From the NCBI GenBank assembly GCA_964532065.1, contig CAZHHG010000126.1, forward strand, positions 1 through 6,163: 6,163 nucleotides of DNA, read 5' to 3'. Under the pieces are notes generated by a model. That model was not told the DNA's origin, made no database searches, and saw only the letters and a program-made list of their open reading frames with translations. Source of the stretch: DSXH01 sp964532065. GTDB taxonomy: Bacteria; Bacteroidota; Ignavibacteria; Ignavibacteriales; Melioribacteraceae. Positions 5,691 to 6,163 of this stretch are shown one piece after another. How positions within the stretch are numbered: the stretch's first letter is position 1; each line of letters starts with the position of its first letter. Both the position numbers and the translations under genes were made by a program.

Positions 5691-6163
5691 ACCATTTCTC
5701 CTACATGAATTTCTTCAATCTTTTTTAATATCTCTTCCGGAGTCGGTATAATACCGCCCATCCTTCCGATAAAATCAACCGGGATCTTTCCATTCACAGC
5801 AAGACGCACGTCTTCAACCATCTGCCCGGCATTCATTTCAACTGTCAAATATCCTTTTACTTTTTCGGCAAGCTGATTCAGAGCGGTATACGGATAAGGG
5901 AATAAAGAAACCGGTCTGAAAACTCCTACCTTAATTCCTTTCTCTCTGGCAAGGCTTGCAGCTTTTTCACAGATTCTTGCGACCAATCCGAAGGCGACCA
6001 GAACCAGTTCCGCATCTTCGCAGCCGGTCATTTCGTAGCGGATCTCTTCTTCCTCAATCTGTTTATATTTTTTCTGGAGATGAATATTTATCTCCTGCAT
6101 TTTATCAGGTTGAATGTGGAGAGATGTAATGATTGATCTTTCTCTGTTTTTTGTTTTGCCTGT
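5687..6163 (-). CDS. vorB: 2-oxoacid:ferredoxin oxidoreductase, alpha subunit, C-terminal part (VorB-like; runs off the right edge)
   Basis: Alpha subunit of the same enzyme, which forms the active site together with beta. The frame is open from base 6163, giving 158 visible residues of a family of about 350, so roughly 200 N-terminal residues are missing. The ATG at 6098-6100 is an internal methionine, because the preceding 21 codons (beginning TGKTKN, then IITSLHIQPDKMQE) continue the family sequence. The visible part is the transketolase-C-like domain: VAFGLVARI at 56-64, FRPVSLFPYP at 82-91, VEMNAGQMVEDVRLAVNG at 108-125, GRMGGIIPTPEE at 133-144. The VEMNAGQM...VRLAVNG stretch resembles 3-methyl-2-oxobutanoate (ketoisovalerate) oxidoreductase VorB more than classic KorA, but this is by memory of the family and substrate assignments within it are often wrong. 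The stop overlaps the beta start by four bases. A small ferredoxin-like delta gene often precedes alpha; it would be beyond the window. Confidence 0.92.
   Translation of the reverse strand, partial: TGKTKNRERSIITSLHIQPDKMQEINIHLQKKYKQIEEEEIRYEMTGCEDAELVLVAFGLVARICEKAASLAREKGIKVGVFRPVSLFPYPYTALNQLAEKVKGYLTVEMNAGQMVEDVRLAVNGKIPVDFIGRMGGIIPTPEEILKKIEEIHVGEMV
5698..5702 (-). promoter_or_regulatory. Ribosome binding site of the beta subunit, inside the alpha gene
   Basis: AGGAG on the minus strand, seven bases before the beta ATG and within the last codons of alpha. It decides in favour of the long beta start with its acidic N-terminal stretch over the internal methionines. Confidence 0.85.

Noticed and set aside
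6098..6100. ATG at 6098-6100 as the start of the alpha subunit.
   Set aside because: The frame stays open to the window edge and the 21 upstream codons give conserved VorB-like sequence; a start here would remove more than half of the protein.

Overview
All five genes recognised in this window lie on the minus strand, so the window reads right to left. It holds the 3' part of a 2-oxoacid:ferredoxin oxidoreductase operon (alpha, beta, gamma), a large membrane-bound multi-PAS histidine kinase, and the 5' part of the F1 ATP synthase beta gene. The alpha subunit and atpD are cut by the window edges. I found no rRNA, tRNA, CRISPR array, insertion sequence, prophage gene or convincing plus-strand gene.

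Organism (inference): an AT-leaning bacterium, roughly 40% GC by eye, that uses Shine-Dalgarno sequences at most of its genes. Three features together fit the Bacteroidota/Chlorobi/Ignavibacteria assemblage, and I would guess an Ignavibacteria-like anaerobe or facultative anaerobe. They are an atpD gene detached from the other ATP synthase genes, a ferredoxin-linked 2-oxoacid oxidoreductase, and a long mosaic sensor kinase. No marker here settles the taxonomy.

Layout. From 6163 to 4295 is an operon of VorB-like alpha (partial), beta (4-bp ATGA overlap) and gamma (1-bp gap), closed by a perfect 13-bp hairpin at 4235-4265. From 4234 to 4006 is an AT-rich leader for the kinase, with a sigma70-like promoter candidate, a palindrome in its spacer, and a weak stem followed by eight U. 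From 4005 to 694 is a 1103-residue kinase: 5TMR-LYT membrane sensor, PAS, PAS, PAS, GAF, PAS, HisKA, HATPase. From 693 to 560 is a short gap that probably holds the atpD promoter. From 559 to 1 are the first 186 codons of atpD, including the Walker A loop.

How they may work together: the oxidoreductase turns branched-chain or other 2-oxoacids plus CoA into acyl-CoA, CO2 and reduced ferredoxin, and the ATP synthase uses the ion gradient, so both are core energy metabolism. The kinase is an orphan here, with no response regulator visible. Its 5TMR-LYT sensor belongs to the family of the E. coli pyruvate receptor BtsS. This makes a 2-oxoacid ligand a reasonable but untested idea next to a 2-oxoacid oxidoreductase. 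I see no clearly new system; the kinase and its leader are the least ordinary part.
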